Origin: Acidovorax sp. 1608163
Lineage (GTDB): Bacteria > Pseudomonadota > Gammaproteobacteria > Burkholderiales > Burkholderiaceae_C
NCBI RefSeq assembly: GCF_003669015.1
Contig: NZ_CP033069.1
Coordinates: 4,412,501 to 4,476,500 of the forward strand
Reading direction: 5' to 3'
DNA length: 64,000 nucleotides
Shown here: piece after piece, positions 62,065 through 64,000 of the stretch
How the letters are laid out: the number at the start of each line of letters is the position of its first letter
Numbering within the stretch: position 1 is the first letter of the stretch
Notes under the pieces: model-generated
The model's input: the letters and a program-made list of their open reading frames with translations, nothing else
Databases searched by the model: none
Told to the model about the DNA's origin: nothing
Translations under genes and position numbers: made by a program

Positions 62065-64000
62065 TTAGTCTGCAGCGGCGTCAGAGGCAGACACGCTGCT
62101 TTCTGATTCTGGCTCGTCCGCAGAGGCAGCCATTTCAGCCGCTTCGGCTTCGGCGATGGCGCGGCGCTCGGCGTCGTCCATGGCGTCCTTGGCCTTGCGT
62201 GCCTGGTGGTAAGCCATGCCGGTACCGGCAGGGATCAGGCGGCCCACGATCACGTTTTCCTTCAGACCGCGCAGCTCGTCCTTCTTGCCCATGATCGCGG
62301 CTTCGGTCAGCACGCGGGTGGTTTCCTGGAAGGAAGCGGCCGAGATGAACGAGTCGGTGGACAGCGAAGCCTTCGTGATACCCAGCAGCAAGTTGCTGTA
62401 GGTCGCAGTGATCTTGCCTTCGGACTGCAGTGCATCGTTGGTGTTCAGGATCTCGGAGCGCTCGACCTGTTCACCGCTGATGTAGTTGGACTCACCGACG
62501 TTCTCGACCACCACACGGCGCAGCATCTGGCGAACAATCACTTCAATGTGCTTGTCGTTGATCTTCACGCCTTGCAAGCGATACACGTCCTGCACTTCGT
62601 CCACGATGTAGCGCGACAGCTCTTCGATGCCCAACAGGCGCAGGATGTCTTGTGGGTCGGCGGGGCCGTCCACAATCGATTCGCCCTTGTTGACCACTTG
62701 GCCTTCGTGCACCAGGATGTTCTTTTCCTTGGGCACGAGCTCTTCCCACACCTTGCCTTCAGGGTCGGTGATCTGCAAGCGGACCTTGCCCTTGGTTTCC
62801 TTACCGAACGAAATGGTGCCGGTCATTTCTGCCAGCGTGCCCTTGTCCTTCGGAGTGCGGGCTTCGAACAGTTCGGCCACACGGGGCAGACCGCCGGTAA
62901 TGTCGCGGGTCTTCTGACCTTCGACCGGGATACGGGCCAGCACTTCGCCGGGGCCCACGTCCTGGCCATCGCGCACCTGGATCAGCGCACCCACCTGGAA
63001 GCCGATGGTCACCGAGTGGTCGGTGCCAGGGATCTTCACTTCTTGGCCTTGGGCGTCGATCAGCTTCACTTGGGGGCGGACGACCTTGGCAGCGCCACGG
63101 CGCTTGGGGTCGATCACCACCAGAGTGGACAAGCCGGTCACTTCATCAACCTGCTTGGCAACGGTGAGGCCTTCTTCGACGTTTTCGAACTTGGTCTGAC
63201 CGGCGAACTCGGTGATGATGGGGCGCGTCAGCGGATCCCAGTTGGCGAGGATGGTGCCAGCCTTGATGGTCTGGTCGGCCTTCACCGTCAGGGTTGCACC
63301 GTAAGGCACCTTGTGGCGTTCACGCTCGCGGCCATGCTCGTCGTGGATGATGATTTCACCCGAACGCGCAATCACCACCAGCTCGCCCTTGGTGTTGCTC
63401 ACGTAGCGCATCGTGGCGTTGAAGCCGATCACGCCGTTGGACTTGGCTTCCACGCTCGAAGCGATGGCGGCACGCGAAGCAGCACCACCGATGTGGAACG
63501 TACGCATGGTCAGCTGCGTGCCGGGCTCGCCGATGGACTGGGCAGCGATCACACCCACGGCTTCGCCGAGGTTGATCAAACCGCCACGGCCCAAGTCGCG
63601 ACCATAGCACTTGGCGCACAGGCCAAAGCGTGTTTCGCAGGTCAGGGCCGTGCGCACCTTCACTTCGTCCACGCCCACAGCCTCGATCTCTTCGATCAGG
63701 TCTTCTTCCAGCATCGTGCCTGCAGGGATCAGGACCGAGCGGTTTTCGGGGTGCAGCACATCTTCCGCTGCCGTGCGGCCGAGGATACGGTCGCGCAGCG
63801 ATTCGATCACTTCACCACCTTCAACGATGGCGCGCATCAGCGAGCCATTGGAAGTGCCGCAATCCTCTTCGGTCACTACCAAGTCCTGCGTCACGTCCAC
63901 CAAGCGGCGGGTCAGGTAACCGGAGTTGGCCGTCTTCAGCGCCGTGTCGGCCAGACCCTTACGGGCACCGTGGGTGGAGATGAAGTACTCCAACACGTTC
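62065..64000 (-). CDS. rpoC: RNA polymerase beta' subunit, 3' part (window-truncated)
   Basis: The C-terminal 645 residues of the beta' subunit; the 5' part lies beyond the window. Visible are [34 protein letters not shown] (bridge-helix side), the zinc-2 cysteines in EEDCGTS and [11 protein letters not shown], the trigger-loop block [28 protein letters not shown], and the C-terminal [16 protein letters not shown] and [21 protein letters not shown]. The reading frame is unbroken to VSASDAAAD. Position at the window edge and orientation suggest the rplKAJL-rpoBC operon continues to the right. Confidence 0.97.
   Translation of the reverse strand, partial: NVLEYFISTHGARKGLADTALKTANSGYLTRRLVDVTQDLVVTEEDCGTSNGSLMRAIVEGGEVIESLRDRILGRTAAEDVLHPENRSVLIPAGTMLEEDLIEEIEAVGVDEVKVRTALTCETRFGLCAKCYGRDLGRGGLINLGEAVGVIAAQSIGEPGTQLTMRTFHIGGAASRAAIASSVEAKSNGVIGFNATMRYVSNTKGELVVIARSGEIIIHDEHGRERERHKVPYGATLTVKADQTIKAGTILANWDPLTRPIITEFAGQTKFENVEEGLTVAKQVDEVTGLSTLVVIDPKRRGAAKVVRPQVKLIDAQGQEVKIPGTDHSVTIGFQVGALIQVRDGQDVGPGEVLARIPVEGQKTRDITGGLPRVAELFEARTPKDKGTLAEMTGTISFGKETKGKVRLQITDPEGKVWEELVPKEKNILVHEGQVVNKGESIVDGPADPQDILRLLGIEELSRYIVDEVQDVYRLQGVKINDKHIEVIVRQMLRRVVVENVGESNYISGEQVERSEILNTNDALQSEGKITATYSNLLLGITKASLSTDSFISAASFQETTRVLTEAAIMGKKDELRGLKENVIVGRLIPAGTGMAYHQARKAKDAMDDAERRAIAEAEAAEMAASADEPESESSVSASDAAAD

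Overview
The window reads as chromosome of a betaproteobacterium of the Comamonadaceae (Acidovorax-like). The evidence is high GC with strongly G/C-ending codons, a DUF3567 protein, a NarXL-NarK1K2GHJI nitrate respiration block, the gene order pilT - cyclic-nucleotide-binding protein - pilU, and dispersed palindromic repeats built on TAGCGCTT...AAGCGCTA, which I know from this family. Genus is inference; there is no 16S gene here.

Layout. 0.2-9.2 kb: DUF3567 protein, AbrB-type membrane protein, hemerythrin, conserved hypothetical, nitroreductase, NnrS, B12-dependent ribonucleotide reductase (nrdJ), beta-carbonic anhydrase and a PpiC-type isomerase. 9.2-21.8 kb: narI, narJ, narH, narG, narK2, narK1, narL, narX, all on the minus strand. 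Nitrate is carried in by NarK1/K2 and reduced by NarGHI; NarJ is the assembly chaperone and NarXL senses nitrate/nitrite. NrdJ supplies dNTPs without oxygen, and NnrS and hemerythrin fit NO/O2 stress. 21.9-30.6 kb: ChaN-like lipoprotein, purU, a LysR regulator, a CLCA-like metalloprotease/VWA surface protein followed directly by a CPBP glutamic intramembrane protease, then glcD-lrgA-lrgB. 30.6-43.4 kb: DUF445, a class V aminotransferase, threonine aldolase, YggS, pilT/pilU, a beta-hydroxyacid dehydrogenase, the yra-type cluster (dolP-diaA-yraN, with rsmI divergent) and an Hsp70-like protein.

43.58-55.85 kb is an integrated element of about 12.3 kb. It sits at the 3' end of tRNA-Phe(GAA) and looks like a P4-type phage satellite: tyrosine integrase, AlpA, Ogr/Delta zinc finger, primase/helicase-like proteins. 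Between its replication genes and its left end is lower-GC cargo of small genes (DEDDh exonuclease, SMI1/KNR4-like proteins, zinc-motif proteins). That cargo includes at least two recognisable integron attC sites, so gene cassettes without an integrase have settled inside a satellite. The cargo and core genes are bracketed by about 49-bp repeats in mirror-image arrays, possibly replication cis-sites.

55.97-64.0 kb: NtrX-like regulator and NtrY kinase, DUF4390, rsmB, a LemA-like protein, and the 3' part of rpoC, cut by the window edge.

A caution for any user: narG, nnrS, chaN and ntrY (twice) are each split by a frameshift that is repaired by adding one base to a G or C run. Five same-type contractions in conserved genes look more like homopolymer undercalls than gene decay, so these genes may well be intact in the organism. 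A few start codons (glcD, DUF4390, yraN, nrdJ) are uncertain and are flagged.
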